DNA of 26,605 bases from the NCBI GenBank assembly GCA_030156305.1, contig JASGMZ010000013.1:1-26605 (forward strand), given 5' to 3'. The first letter of the stretch is position 1; every line of letters begins with the position of its first letter. Position numbers and translations under genes: made by a program. This DNA is from Bacteroidales bacterium. Lineage in GTDB: Bacteria > Bacteroidota > Bacteroidia > Bacteroidales > UBA12077. Below, in pieces: positions 1 to 8,489 of this stretch. The notes below the pieces were generated by a model that worked only from the letters and a program-made list of their open reading frames with translations, was not told where the DNA came from and did not search any database.

Positions 1-3000
1 TCGAATGGTACCGTGGATGCCCTTGTCCACGCTGAAGAGGGCGCCAGCCTCACTCTAACTAACTCAATCCTTGAACATAGTGAACAGTATGGTGTGTGGG
101 TGGATAGTTTAGACCATACCATCACAGGCAATCGCTTTAATAACATCTCTTCATATGCAGTTTATAATGGCAATACCGGCACTATTCTGGTGAACGCGGA
201 AAACAACTGGTGGGGATCGGATTCGGGGCCGAGTCCTTACGGCAGCGGATACGGAATCAACTATCGTACCTGTTGGGATTCAGTCGCAGAAATTCGCTAT
301 GTGTGTGAATACTACGTCGATGCCGATCCCTGGACCGGCAAGACTTATTACGAACAGAGCAACAACGGCAGAAACATTTCCTGGCAGTATTATGATGCCG
401 ATCCCGTCAATACTTTCAACGGCAACTATGCCTACAGCCAGGCGGACATTCAAATCCCGCTGAAAAGCGATATGGATTTTTCCTTCCAGCGGTCTTACAA
501 CTCGCTGGATCCAACCTTATTAGGTGTAATGGGATATGGCTGGCGGCATAGCTATCAGATCACTATTGAAGAACAGACTGAACAGGCGACTATCACATTT
601 GGCGATGGGCGGGCAATCCGTTTTGAAGAAGTGGATGGTGTATATCAGGCACCGGCAGGCACTTTTGATACACTTACCAAACAGGGTGATGACACGTTCA
701 TGCTTGAACGTAAAGATAACACCGTGATCAATTTCGATAGCTTGGGGCGAGCTGCAAGCATCACGGATCGCAATGGTCACGCGATTACTTTGAATTACAG
801 CGGAAATACATTATCCACAATTACTTCATCAGATGGCCGCACGCTATTAACCCTCAGCTACAGCGAAGGGAAATTGATGCAAATAACGGATGTGATCGGA
901 CGCAGTGTGATATATGGATACGACGAGGACAGCAACCTGACTGGCGTTACCGATCCGGAATCCCATACAACAACATTCACTTATGACAATGACCACCGTA
1001 TGCTTTCAATGACGGACGCCAATGGACATGCTGTTATAACCAACCAGTATAACGAAGAAGGACAGGTGGTCAAGCAGTGGGATGCAGAAAGCTATACCAC
1101 CGAGTTTGTGTATGATATGCTGGAAAAAGATACTTACGTAATAGACCGGCGGGGCAATTCTACCCTGTACGATTATGATGAGAATGGGCGGCTGGTGCGT
1201 TCGGAAAATGCGCTCAATCAGAGCATTGCATATACATTTGACGATGATAACAATATCCTGAGCTTTACAGACGCGCGCGGCGGTTCCAACGCTTATACCT
1301 ATGATGAACGCGGCAACCGGTTGACCACTACAGACGCCCTAAGCGGTGTTACCTCAATAGCTTATAACGCGATGAACCTGCCGACTAGCATTACAAATGC
1401 GCGCGGGTACACAACGAATTATAGCTATGACGGCAACGGCAACCGGTTGAGTGAGAAGGATCCTCTGGGCAACACGATCACGTACGCTTATTATTCATCC
1501 GGCAGCAACACAGGTTTGCTTCAATCTCAAACCGATGCCCGCGGATTCACCACCAGTCTCTATTATGATAGCAATGGATATCTTACCCAAACCACTGATC
1601 CATTCACTAACAGCACCTATTTCGATTACGATAATGCCGGCCGCAAACTGAGTGAAACCAACCCGCGTGGCTACACCACGACATACACCTATGACAATCT
1701 GAATCGTGTGCTGTCGGTGACGGACGCGCTCTCAGGCATGCGTTCTTACAGCTACGACGCAGTCGGCAACAAAACCAGTGAAACCGATCCGGAGAGCCGC
1801 ACCACATCTTTTACCTATACGGAACGAGACCTGTTGGAAACCGTGACCGACGCGGAGAGCTATGTTACGACTTACGCCTATAATGGCGCTGAAAACACGA
1901 TCTCGGTTGAGAACGGTAATGGACATACTACGAGTTATTCCTATGACCAGATCAACCGCAAGATCACCGATACTAACGCCCTGGGGCAAACCACCAGCTT
2001 CGGTTATGATGCCAATAACAACCTGACAAGTGTTACGGATGCGCTGGGCCATACGTCCAGCACAAGCTATGATGCCTTGAACCGTCAAACCGGGGTAACA
2101 GATGCCTTGGGCAACCACTCGACAATAGCGTATGACGCAGTTGGAAATATGAGCAGTATCACGGATGCCAATTCGCATACGACCTCATTCACATACGATG
2201 GAAGCAACCGGCTTACCTCAACCACAGACGCATTGAGTGGCATGGTCACTTATGGGTATGACGAGAGCGGAAACCGCGTCAGCATGACAGATGCCAACAG
2301 CCATGTTACCTTATATACATATGATGCTTTGAACCGCTTGCAATCCATCACTGATCCACTTTCCAATGCGCAAAGCCAGACATATGATGCCAATGGCAAC
2401 ATAGCCACCAGAAATTACGCCAATGGTGCCAGCGCCGTTTACACATATGATAGCTTGGATAGAACCACAAATATCGCATACTCGGATGGGAGTTCGGTCA
2501 GTTATTCATACGATGCCGTCGGCAACCGCTTGAGCATGAGTGATTCAACCGGCAGCACCAACTATACTTACGACAATCTCGGCCGCATTACGCTGGCCAA
2601 TGCACCGCAGGGCAGCGTCAGCTATAGTTATGACGCCGTAAATCGCTTAAGCGTTACAACTCCCACGGGAACGACAACCTATACCTTTGATGGGACAGAA
2701 AGGATGACTGGCGTTTCTGATTGGGACAGCCAGACCACATCCTATACCTATGATAACGCAGGGCGACTGATTTCAACCGCTCTCCCGAATGGCGTCAGTA
2801 CAGCTTTCAGTTATGATAACGCCGACCGTCTGCTTTCCATCACCCACAGTAAAGATAGCGCCACGCTTGAGTCATTCAGATACACACTGGATGCAGCCGG
2901 CAACCGCCTGAGTATGACCGATGCCGATGGAACCACAGAATACGGATATGACAATTTGAACCGACTTGCCTCTGTCACCTATCCAAGTGGAACACCGGCT

Positions 3001-4362
3001 AATGCCGCATATACCTATGATCCAATGGGCAACCGTCTGACGATGGATCAAGACGGTTCGGTAACCACGTATGTGTACGACGATGCCGATCGCTTGACAA
3101 GTCGAACCTTCAGCGGTCAAACCACTAGCTACACCTGGGATGCTTCTGGCAACCTCCTGTCCAAGGGAGGAGAAAGCTATACCTGGAATGCTGCCGGAAG
3201 CCTGGCAACCTGGACAAACGGTACGGATAGCTCAAGTTACCTGTACGATGGGGATGGAGCCAGGTCATCATATACTTTCAATGGTACAACGACTGCTTAC
3301 CTGCAGGATTTGGCCGCCAGCATGCCTGTTGTTTTGCGTGAAGGTCAGAATGGCGTGATCACAGATTATGTGTACGGTCTGGACCTCTTGTCACAGCATA
3401 GTACAAGTGACGATTTCTATCTTCTGGCGGACGGGCTGGGCAGCACAAGACTGCTGACGGATGCCATGGGCAATGTATCCGGCCGCTACAGCTATGATGC
3501 CTTTGGCCAGACTCGCTCAGTAACCGGAACTTCCAGCAGCACCTTTACCTACGTTGGTGAACAGATGGACAGTGGCACAGAACTTCAATTCCTGCGCGCA
3601 AGGTACTATAATCCGGAGGATGGGAGATTTATCAGCAGGGATACAGCATCTGTCAATCCTAGAAGCAGCCAGAATATTAATAAATACATTTATAGTGTTA
3701 ATAATCCGGTTATTTATTCTGATCCGGAAGGAGAAATACCTACTGCAATTATTGGAGCAGCAGCTGGTTCAGCAATAAGTGCAGCTTCATACTATGTGTT
3801 TGATGTATGTATTGGCGGTGAGGAATATGAAGATGAGAAATTTCTTTCCAAAGCAGCCAGTGGTGCAGTGACTGGGGCAATGGCAGGGCTAACCGGTGGA
3901 ACTTCTTTAATTAGCAAAATAGGTTTAGGTTCATCAAAGGGAGCAATTGGATATAGTGTCGATACCATTGTCTATAATGTATTGAAAGGTAATGATTTAC
4001 TCAGTGATTTCAGCCTTGAGGAAATGGCGGAGCAAACAGTATATAGTAGTCTAAGCACATTGGCAACTAGTGGGATTGAGAGTCTTCCAGGATATCTTAA
4101 GCCAGTTGGAAATTTACCTCCTGGACAGTTGAGTTTAATAAATCCACATGAGTACGGAGGCGATTCAGTTAGTAGAACAGCATACTTTGGAGCAAAAAAT
4201 ATTCTGTCCAAATCGATCAAATATTTAGCTAAAAATGGAGCTGCATTAGTAAATAGCTTAACCTTAAAATTATCCTATGAAAAAAGTTTTGGCGGCGGAG
4301 GTGGAGGAAGTTGGGGTATATCCAATAACAGATTGGGAATGCCAGTCAGTGCAGGAAAGTAG
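1..4362 (+). CDS. RHS/YD-repeat protein with unique C-terminal tip (5' end outside window)
   Basis: The frame is open from base 1, so the gene starts upstream; the GTG at 13 is only the first possible start inside the window. The visible N-terminus resembles a right-handed beta-helix (NNWWGSDSGPSP), followed by a DUF6531-like entry segment (about residues 135-190 from the GTG). Several dozen YD repeats of the type GNRLS..TDA..Y.YD then run to about residue 1170. The RHS core hallmark (ARYYNPEDGRFISRD) lies near residue 1195, and the core ends at DPEGE (about 1239). The last 210 residues have no family I recognise: glycine/alanine-rich hydrophobic stretches, then a Gly6 run near the end. In known RHS proteins the repeats form a shell around a C-terminal toxin. 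Here the tip is also more AT-rich than the core, which suggests a separately acquired module. No immunity gene is evident downstream. The toxin role is inference. Confidence 0.9.
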   Translation, partial: SNGTVDALVHAEEGASLTLTNSILEHSEQYGVWVDSLDHTITGNRFNNISSYAVYNGNTGTILVNAENNWWGSDSGPSPYGSGYGINYRTCWDSVAEIRYVCEYYVDADPWTGKTYYEQSNNGRNISWQYYDADPVNTFNGNYAYSQADIQIPLKSDMDFSFQRSYNSLDPTLLGVMGYGWRHSYQITIEEQTEQATITFGDGRAIRFEEVDGVYQAPAGTFDTLTKQGDDTFMLERKDNTVINFDSLGRAASITDRNGHAITLNYSGNTLSTITSSDGRTLLTLSYSEGKLMQITDVIGRSVIYGYDEDSNLTGVTDPESHTTTFTYDNDHRMLSMTDANGHAVITNQYNEEGQVVKQWDAESYTTEFVYDMLEKDTYVIDRRGNSTLYDYDENGRLVRSENALNQSIAYTFDDDNNILSFTDARGGSNAYTYDERGNRLTTTDALSGVTSIAYNAMNLPTSITNARGYTTNYSYDGNGNRLSEKDPLGNTITYAYYSSGSNTGLLQSQTDARGFTTSLYYDSNGYLTQTTDPFTNSTYFDYDNAGRKLSETNPRGYTTTYTYDNLNRVLSVTDALSGMRSYSYDAVGNKTSETDPESRTTSFTYTERDLLETVTDAESYVTTYAYNGAENTISVENGNGHTTSYSYDQINRKITDTNALGQTTSFGYDANNNLTSVTDALGHTSSTSYDALNRQTGVTDALGNHSTIAYDAVGNMSSITDANSHTTSFTYDGSNRLTSTTDALSGMVTYGYDESGNRVSMTDANSHVTLYTYDALNRLQSITDPLSNAQSQTYDANGNIATRNYANGASAVYTYDSLDRTTNIAYSDGSSVSYSYDAVGNRLSMSDSTGSTNYTYDNLGRITLANAPQGSVSYSYDAVNRLSVTTPTGTTTYTFDGTERMTGVSDWDSQTTSYTYDNAGRLISTALPNGVSTAFSYDNADRLLSITHSKDSATLESFRYTLDAAGNRLSMTDADGTTEYGYDNLNRLASVTYPSGTPANAAYTYDPMGNRLTMDQDGSVTTYVYDDADRLTSRTFSGQTTSYTWDASGNLLSKGGESYTWNAAGSLATWTNGTDSSSYLYDGDGARSSYTFNGTTTAYLQDLAASMPVVLREGQNGVITDYVYGLDLLSQHSTSDDFYLLADGLGSTRLLTDAMGNVSGRYSYDAFGQTRSVTGTSSSTFTYVGEQMDSGTELQFLRARYYNPEDGRFISRDTASVNPRSSQNINKYIYSVNNPVIYSDPEGEIPTAIIGAAAGSAISAASYYVFDVCIGGEEYEDEKFLSKAASGAVTGAMAGLTGGTSLISKIGLGSSKGAIGYSVDTIVYNVLKGNDLLSDFSLEEMAEQTVYSSLSTLATSGIESLPGYLKPVGNLPPGQLSLINPHEYGGDSVSRTAYFGAKNILSKSIKYLAKNGAALVNSLTLKLSYEKSFGGGGGGSWGISNNRLGMPVSAGK

Positions 4363-4683
4363 ATATATTCAGAAAGGCTTTCTTATTAAAGGAAAATTAT
4401 ATTAACTTAGGTTATATGACCAAAGTTTAACTATAGTCATCAAGTAGGGAGTCCCTCTAGTCTGGCTGCGAAAAAAGCCAATCCAGACGGATATTAAATA
4501 CAGATAGGAACAGCTAAGTATTGAGGATGGACATAGTGAAACAGAATTCTCCCAATCAATGATTTTTTATTTACTGAGCATATACTTTAAATGATGAAGT
4601 AAACAAATTTTTTAAACACAACGCAAGTCTTAAGGTTCGTCAAGATTTTACATACATTGATAAATTCACTAAAACAATGTAGG
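4363..4683. other. Gene-poor stretch after the RHS gene
   Basis: I see no open frame with coding character. A short hairpin (AGAAA-GGC-TTTCT, about 4369-4384) follows the RHS stop but has no convincing T-run. One plus-strand frame around 4420-4610 is readable between stops but matches nothing I know. This is where an immunity gene for an RHS tip would normally sit, and none is intact. Confidence 0.5.
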
Positions 4684-4971
4684 GAAGAAGCTCACTGGAG
4701 AATATTTCTTGCAGGATTGATTAAGCGTTAATTGCAAGGTATGAATTTGATCATAAGTGATGACCAAAATGGCATGGAAGCTGTGAGAAAAGCGGTCTTT
4801 AAATTCATGCCTTGGCAAAGTCGTAAGTTTCACCTACTGCAGAATGCACAAGCATATGTCTCTAAAGTTGGCATACTCAGGGGGGCGAAGGATATTCGCA
4901 CAATCTTCAACGCCTTGGATCAAGAGACCGTGGAAGTCTATCTCAAGAAATTGATATTATCTAAAAGATGA
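4684..4971 (+). pseudogene. IS256-family (mutator) transposase fragment
   Basis: Read from about 4684, the frame gives REEAHWRIFLAGLIKR, then an in-frame TAA at 4729-4731, then LIISDDQNGMEAVRKAVF, PWQSRKFHLLQNAQAYV and DIRTIFNALD. These strings match the central part of IS256/mutator transposases (Transposase_mut), including the ISDD region that carries the second catalytic Asp and the usual WQRCxFHxxQNA segment, here WQSRKFHLLQNA. An intact transposase is about 400 residues; under 100 remain, with no N-terminal third, no terminal Glu region, and an internal stop. I see no terminal inverted repeats. It is a dead relic. Confidence 0.8.
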
Positions 4972-5138
4972 AAGGGTTTGTGACTAATTTACAGAAGAAA
5001 GGTTGCGTAATTAATAAGTTGTCATTTCCATTGCAATTAGGGTGAAATTGGATATAGAATTTAAGGGCTATCTGTGATTAAATCTATATATGGGATAGCA
5101 TGAACACCATACCGATAAATATGGTTACTAGATTTCCT

Positions 5139-5190
5139 GAGCAAATGATTCATAATCAATAGGTTAGGGGTTCGATTTCCCAGCTCAATT
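5139..5190 (+). pseudogene. Degenerate tRNA 3' half, CAT anticodon (Met/Ile2-like)
   Basis: The bases fall into tRNA register from position 22 onward: GAGC (22-25), A26, stem AATGA, loop TTCATAA with CAT anticodon, stem TCAAT, variable AGGTT, T-stem AGGGG, T-loop TTCGATT, TCCCA, then a seven-base acceptor strand and T73. The anticodon stem has 4 of 5 pairs, and the T-stem 4 of 5 counting one G-U. No matching D-arm 5' strand or acceptor 5' strand lies upstream, so only the 3' half is present. Such half-tRNAs are typical scars of elements that integrate into tRNA 3' ends. It could be chance, but the register fit is good. Confidence 0.4.
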
Positions 5191-5459
5191 AATTATACCG
5201 GTAGGTCCCTAATTACTTTTTAGTTAACTATCGCTAGGAATAACAGATATTGGTGAGGAGCCACCGGATCGTAAATTAATTAATTTGAGTAGCTTCGTTA
5301 ACTGGGGCAGTGTAAACCTTGACCGTACTTTATAAAATGTTGGTAGTGTGCAGTTTTCAATCCAAACTAAACAATTTTAATTTAATCTTTCGACCTTACT
5401 TTCTACCAAATTCATTAATTAGGCTAAAAGTTAGCATTAGAATTTGAGATGAGATTGTC

Positions 5460-5499
5460 TTATTAACTACTATTAACTATCAATTTATTAAGTTAATAA
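5460..5499 (-). terminator. Possible AT-rich terminator hairpin of the minus-strand operon
   Basis: TTATTAAC (5460-5467) and GTTAATAA (5492-5499) are perfect inverted repeats lying just past the 3' end of the minus-strand gene at 5513. The stem is entirely A/T apart from one pair, the loop is long (24 bases), and there is no clean T-run. It is weak evidence for termination. Confidence 0.2.
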
Positions 5500-5512
5500 A
5501 ATGTTATTGGTA

Positions 5513-5773
5513 TTATAAATCCTGAGTAATGAAATTATTTAATCTATCCAAATCTTTCAAGGATCGCTCCAGCCGTGTAGTTGAAGAATAAATATCGTTT
5601 CTCAAATTGTCCCATGTTCGAAAATTAATCCTTTGTGACTCATTTCCATAAAGTTTATCGAGTTCATCTTCTATGGTTTTCATTGATGTTTTTATATGGT
5701 CTAGATTGTTAATAACATCATTGATATTTTCTTTCAATTTATTATTATCCGGTGAATTTGAATCTTGCGACAT
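5513..5773 (-). CDS. Small WXG100-like helical protein
   Basis: This 86-residue, highly charged protein has two predicted helices and no signal peptide or membrane segment. Near residue 54 it carries FRTWDNLRND, which resembles EEWDTLRKKF in the plus-strand WXG100 paralogues at 9174 and 9800. The order is helix, central loop, W-D-x-L-R, then second helix. It is the last gene of the minus-strand operon, 65 bases after the YukD-like gene. A GAGG sits 13 or so bases before the ATG. I infer a WXG100-superfamily substrate or partner of the secretion system; the alternative is an unrelated small coiled-coil protein. Confidence 0.65.
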   Translation of the reverse strand: MSQDSNSPDNNKLKENINDVINNLDHIKTSMKTIEDELDKLYGNESQRINFRTWDNLRNDIYSSTTRLERSLKDLDRLNNFITQDL

Positions 5774-5838
5774 AGTTCTTCATTTCCTCTATAATTAATT
5801 GTGTAACATGGTTTTAATTGAATAAAACTTTTCCTTTT

Positions 5839-6153
5839 TCAAGATTTGCTATTAATAAATCCTCCATTATATGGTTTCGGACCTTTTGGTTTAAATTCCG
5901 GAATAGATCTGCCATTTTTTAAATAAAGAAGAGCGCCATTTTTAAAGCCAAGTTGATCCAAGGTTTTATGCATATCCAAAATACCGGTTTCGGATTCAAA
6001 CCAGAATTTCTTCCCGCCCCCCAATTTTTCTTCGAGGTTCAAACCACAGGCCAGGTTGCTCGCGATCCTCTCCAGCGGTTGCTCAGCCGGAATTTCGAAT
6101 TTTTCGATTTTCACTTTATTATCAAATTTGATCTTTACAATTAATCGCTTCAT
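5839..6153 (-). CDS. YukD/EsaB-like ubiquitin-fold type VII secretion protein
   Basis: It is 104 residues. The beta-grasp pattern is visible: an opening strand MKRLIVKIKF, a second strand EKFEIPAEQ, a helix with PLERIASNLACGL, and closing strands around WFESETGILD, KTLDQLGFKNGALLYL. The turn DQLGFKNGALLYL matches the late ubiquitin-like segment of YukD/EsaB, which are small cytosolic accessory proteins of type VII secretion. The last 25 or so residues are a Pro/Gly-rich extension beyond the usual length of about 80. A GGAGAT ribosome binding site precedes the ATG. It follows the EspG-like gene by 18 bases. Family assignment rests on pattern and context. Confidence 0.7.
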   Translation of the reverse strand: MKRLIVKIKFDNKVKIEKFEIPAEQPLERIASNLACGLNLEEKLGGGKKFWFESETGILDMHKTLDQLGFKNGALLYLKNGRSIPEFKPKGPKPYNGGFINSKS

Positions 6154-6171
6154 TGTCTGATCTCCAGAATT

Positions 6172-6960
6172 CTAAGGCAAAATGGAATGAATCCTGTCTA
6201 AGAGTTTTTGTTTTGAAACACACTTAATTATGGCTGTGTGGTTGTCCAGGTTCGATGCTTCAACTGTCCAGAGATAATCTCCCTTGCGAAGTATTCCTAA
6301 TGGTTTGACAGGGCTGTCGGATCGGCTGCGGTTTGGGAATACCACCAGCCCCAGGTTAATGTCCGACTTGCATAGAGCATTAGCCAAGGGTTCCACCAGG
6401 GATTCTTTCACGCCTGCATCCTTGAGTAAATCCAATGCTGATCTCATATCATTTTTTTGAAATAATTCTTTAACCTGGTTGACCAGTTTTTCATCTAATT
6501 CAATGGGATCGTATCTTTGTGTAGATTGATCATTCTCAGAAAAATCCAGCTTTGAGGTTATATATTGAAAAACTTGCTCTGAGGAGCAGGTGTTAATAAC
6601 CACATTCTTGTTTTCCTGTTGAACTGAAACTACATCCTCATTATCGCCATAATGGAAAGTCCGGGTCTCCGGCTGGTCTGCTTCGCTGGAGATCAACAGG
6701 GAATGTTTTGGATGAGCAATGATTTCCAGGATTTTAACCAGGTTTTTATCTTTGAGCTGGGGAATGTTGCTTAGCTGTGGGTAAAAAATTACCTTTTGCT
6801 CGTTCAACCGACGCAGGGAATCTTTCCGAAGGGCATCCTTCTCTGGAATAGATAATCCAGCGAAGGGGTTTTCAAGCCCGATTTGTACGGATGGGCCGAA
6901 AAACTCCATCAAAACAAATAAATCATTATAAGTTGACTTATAGAGTGGATTATCAAACAT
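6172..6960 (-). CDS. EspG-like type VII secretion-associated protein (candidate)
   Basis: This 262-residue soluble protein has no signal peptide or TM segment. Two pseudo-repeats are suggested: an N-terminal helical part followed by HYGDNEDVVSVQQENKNVVI and SSEQVFQYITSKL, then a second helical part followed by LGILRKGDYLWTVEA and CVSKQKLLDRIHSILP. The alternation of a beta pair with a closing helix, and the G-x-L-x-R-x-G-x-Y ending, recall actinobacterial EspG, a cytosolic chaperone that binds specific ESX substrates. Sequence identity is too low to be certain. Its place between a WXG-like effector and a YukD-like gene supports the reading. No clear ribosome binding site is visible before the ATG, 34 bases after the effector gene. 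Confidence 0.5.
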   Translation of the reverse strand: MFDNPLYKSTYNDLFVLMEFFGPSVQIGLENPFAGLSIPEKDALRKDSLRRLNEQKVIFYPQLSNIPQLKDKNLVKILEIIAHPKHSLLISSEADQPETRTFHYGDNEDVVSVQQENKNVVINTCSSEQVFQYITSKLDFSENDQSTQRYDPIELDEKLVNQVKELFQKNDMRSALDLLKDAGVKESLVEPLANALCKSDINLGLVVFPNRSRSDSPVKPLGILRKGDYLWTVEASNLDNHTAIIKCVSKQKLLDRIHSILP

Positions 6961-6994
6961 ATTCTATAGATAAAAATTGATTATTTGGAGAATG

Positions 6995-8026
6995 TTAATA
7001 GACAAAACAATCATATATCCTTCCAGCGCTGTTCTCGTATCTACTTGTTGAAGAATTCCAAACAAAATCCTTCGATTTAAATCCATTATCCTCAGATACA
7101 CGAAAACTTAATACATGTCCTGAAAAATCCTTTGTGACTTCTGAGATGATTGAGACATGCCCATGTGTGATTTTTGTGGATGAAGGACTATTCAAAGGAC
7201 TTTCAACCATAATTGCTCCAAGGGTTGGTTCCTGCCCATATTGAAAATCCTTTCCATTTCCGTCAGTTAAAACGCCGTTTTGACCAAAACGTGTTCCATC
7301 GTATAAATATTTTCTTGAATCGTTACACATTCCAGCAGGAGTGTCTTTACCAATAGATTTTCGTTGTTCTTTTACATAAGATAGACAATTATCGGTCAAA
7401 CGAAATTCTGCAAGGGGAAGGGTTTCGATTGTTGTTTCAGTATTATTTCCAGACTGTATTTCGGAATGCGAAAGAAGTCCTTTCTCTGAAATTTTTGTAG
7501 CAATATCCGATTCTACTTCATCACCAGTTTGTGAATCCAAAAGTGATAACATGCCGTTTTGTGAAATAATGCTTTGAGGATAAATTAAACTGGAGATTTT
7601 CGTTTTTAATCCAGTGATACTAAAAACCAGGTTGGCAGCGATCAGATTATAACCGGCAATCTTGGAAAAAATGGATAGTAAAGAGTTGTTGCTGAAGAAA
7701 CCACCGACTCCAAAGTAACTTGCGATAGATTGGCCGCTGGGCGTATCCGCGTTTTCGAAAGCCACTGCCCAATTTTCTAGGTCAGAACCCAGTTTTTGCA
7801 GTGAATTTTGAATGCTCTCTCCGTTATTTGCGGCTTGACTGCTGATGCTGCCGGCACTGTCTGATAGTTGATCTCTATAATCAGAAGGCGAACTGGAGAC
7901 AATGGCATTGATGGAGTTTTTTAGATTGTTGATAATCCCGGAAATTTCTGAACTGACGCTTATAAGATTGTCGGCATTGGAACGTAAATCATCTGTGTTG
8001 ACTTTAATCAATCCGCTAATACTCAT
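6995..8026 (-). CDS. WXG100-like N-domain fused to CHAP hydrolase: putative type VII effector
   Basis: It is 343 residues. Residues 1-92 form a WXG100/LXG-type helical domain that opens KVNTDDLRSNADN, the same N-terminal pattern as the paralogues at 9800 (DLNTEELREAAKK) and 10344. A hydrophobic stretch follows (about 103-145). The C-terminal domain (about 205-343) has the CHAP amidase/peptidase layout: Cys214 in DNCLSYVKEQ, then P-x-L-G-A-I-M-V (267-274), His290 in THGHVSII, and Glu312/Asn314 in SEDNG. CHAP enzymes cleave peptidoglycan amide or peptide bonds. The first domain would route it to the secretion motor; the second would act on the wall. It heads the minus-strand operon, with a GAGGG ribosome binding site close to its ATG. 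S. aureus EssH is a known CHAP enzyme linked to type VII secretion but lacks this fusion. Confidence 0.75.
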   Translation of the reverse strand: MSISGLIKVNTDDLRSNADNLISVSSEISGIINNLKNSINAIVSSSPSDYRDQLSDSAGSISSQAANNGESIQNSLQKLGSDLENWAVAFENADTPSGQSIASYFGVGGFFSNNSLLSIFSKIAGYNLIAANLVFSITGLKTKISSLIYPQSIISQNGMLSLLDSQTGDEVESDIATKISEKGLLSHSEIQSGNNTETTIETLPLAEFRLTDNCLSYVKEQRKSIGKDTPAGMCNDSRKYLYDGTRFGQNGVLTDGNGKDFQYGQEPTLGAIMVESPLNSPSSTKITHGHVSIISEVTKDFSGHVLSFRVSEDNGFKSKDFVWNSSTSRYENSAGRIYDCFVY

Positions 8027-8072
8027 GAACCCTCTTTTTGAAGTTTCTGGATCGGAAAATCGTGATTATTTC

Positions 8073-8101
8073 TTGACTCATTTTCCATCCAACCCTATAA
8101 T
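8073..8101 (+). promoter_or_regulatory. Sigma-70-type promoter for the plus-strand type VII operon
   Basis: TTGACT (8073-8078) and TATAAT (8096-8101) are separated by exactly 17 bases, so five of six -35 bases and all -10 bases match consensus. Transcription would start near 8107-8110, about 25 bases before the first WXG100 gene. The element lies in the 105-base divergent gap; an ATTATA at 8105-8110 would be a TATAAT on the other strand, so the effector operon may fire from an overlapping site, although no good -35 is visible for it. Confidence 0.6.
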
Positions 8102-8131
8102 AATATTATACCTGATGTAGGGTGGAAATTG

Positions 8132-8473
8132 ATGGCACGTACACAAATAATTTTCGTAGATAAGACGCCAAAAGAAGCAGGTCAAATTGCGAACGCAATT
8201 GACCAGGCCGCAGCCGAAATAAAGGCACTGCAATATAAGGTTGAGGCAGTCCATTCCGACCTTTTTTATGATTGGATTGGTCTCTCAAAATTGGAATTCT
8301 TTAGTAATTACGATCCTTTCGTGGATGGGTTTAACCTATTCTGCCGGGATTTAGAGAATTTGGCGAATAACGCACGCTCAATCCAGGTTAAAGTAAAAGA
8401 GATCATTACCATCGCTGATCCTGACCTGGATTCGCCACAAGAAGATTCCCCCAGCGCGAAGTTAACCTTTTAG
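8132..8473 (+). CDS. WXG100 family protein with WIG turn
   Basis: It is 113 residues from the ATG at 8132. A TTG at 8129 would add one residue, but the ATG sits at normal distance from GGGTGG and is preferred. Two amphipathic helices (about 11-44 and 51-92) are joined by a turn containing YDWIGLSK, with Trp48 and Gly50 forming the W-x-G signature. There is no signal peptide. The acidic, disordered tail (DPDLDSPQEDS) has no YxxxD motif. It is the first gene behind the promoter, 16 bases before a second WXG100 gene, which suggests a heterodimer pair of the EsxA/EsxB kind. The pairing is inferred. Confidence 0.8.
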   Translation: MARTQIIFVDKTPKEAGQIANAIDQAAAEIKALQYKVEAVHSDLFYDWIGLSKLEFFSNYDPFVDGFNLFCRDLENLANNARSIQVKVKEIITIADPDLDSPQEDSPSAKLTF

Positions 8474-8489
8474 GACCAGGGAGATCCTT

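Larger units (their letters stand above)
4972..5512. other. Gene-poor stretch between IS relic and type VII locus
   Basis: There is no credible gene here. It holds the tRNA-like 3' half at 5139-5190 and the AT-only inverted repeat at 5460-5499, both listed separately. The rest is AT-rich, with stops in all frames. It separates the plus-strand RHS region from the convergent minus-strand operon that ends at 5513. Confidence 0.5.

Noticed and set aside
1732..2178. A 148-codon minus-strand open frame inside the RHS gene
   Set aside because: It is the shadow of the regular YD repeats; its composition mirrors the repeat pattern and no start signal is present.
940..3560. Regular short repeats considered as CRISPR or tandem satellite
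   Set aside because: They are the coding YD repeats of the RHS protein, with degenerate DNA and conserved protein pattern, and no spacer structure.
5210..5360. GTGAGGAGCCACCGG and nearby sequence as a possible IS end
   Set aside because: No matching inverted partner or transposase piece in register could be found by eye.
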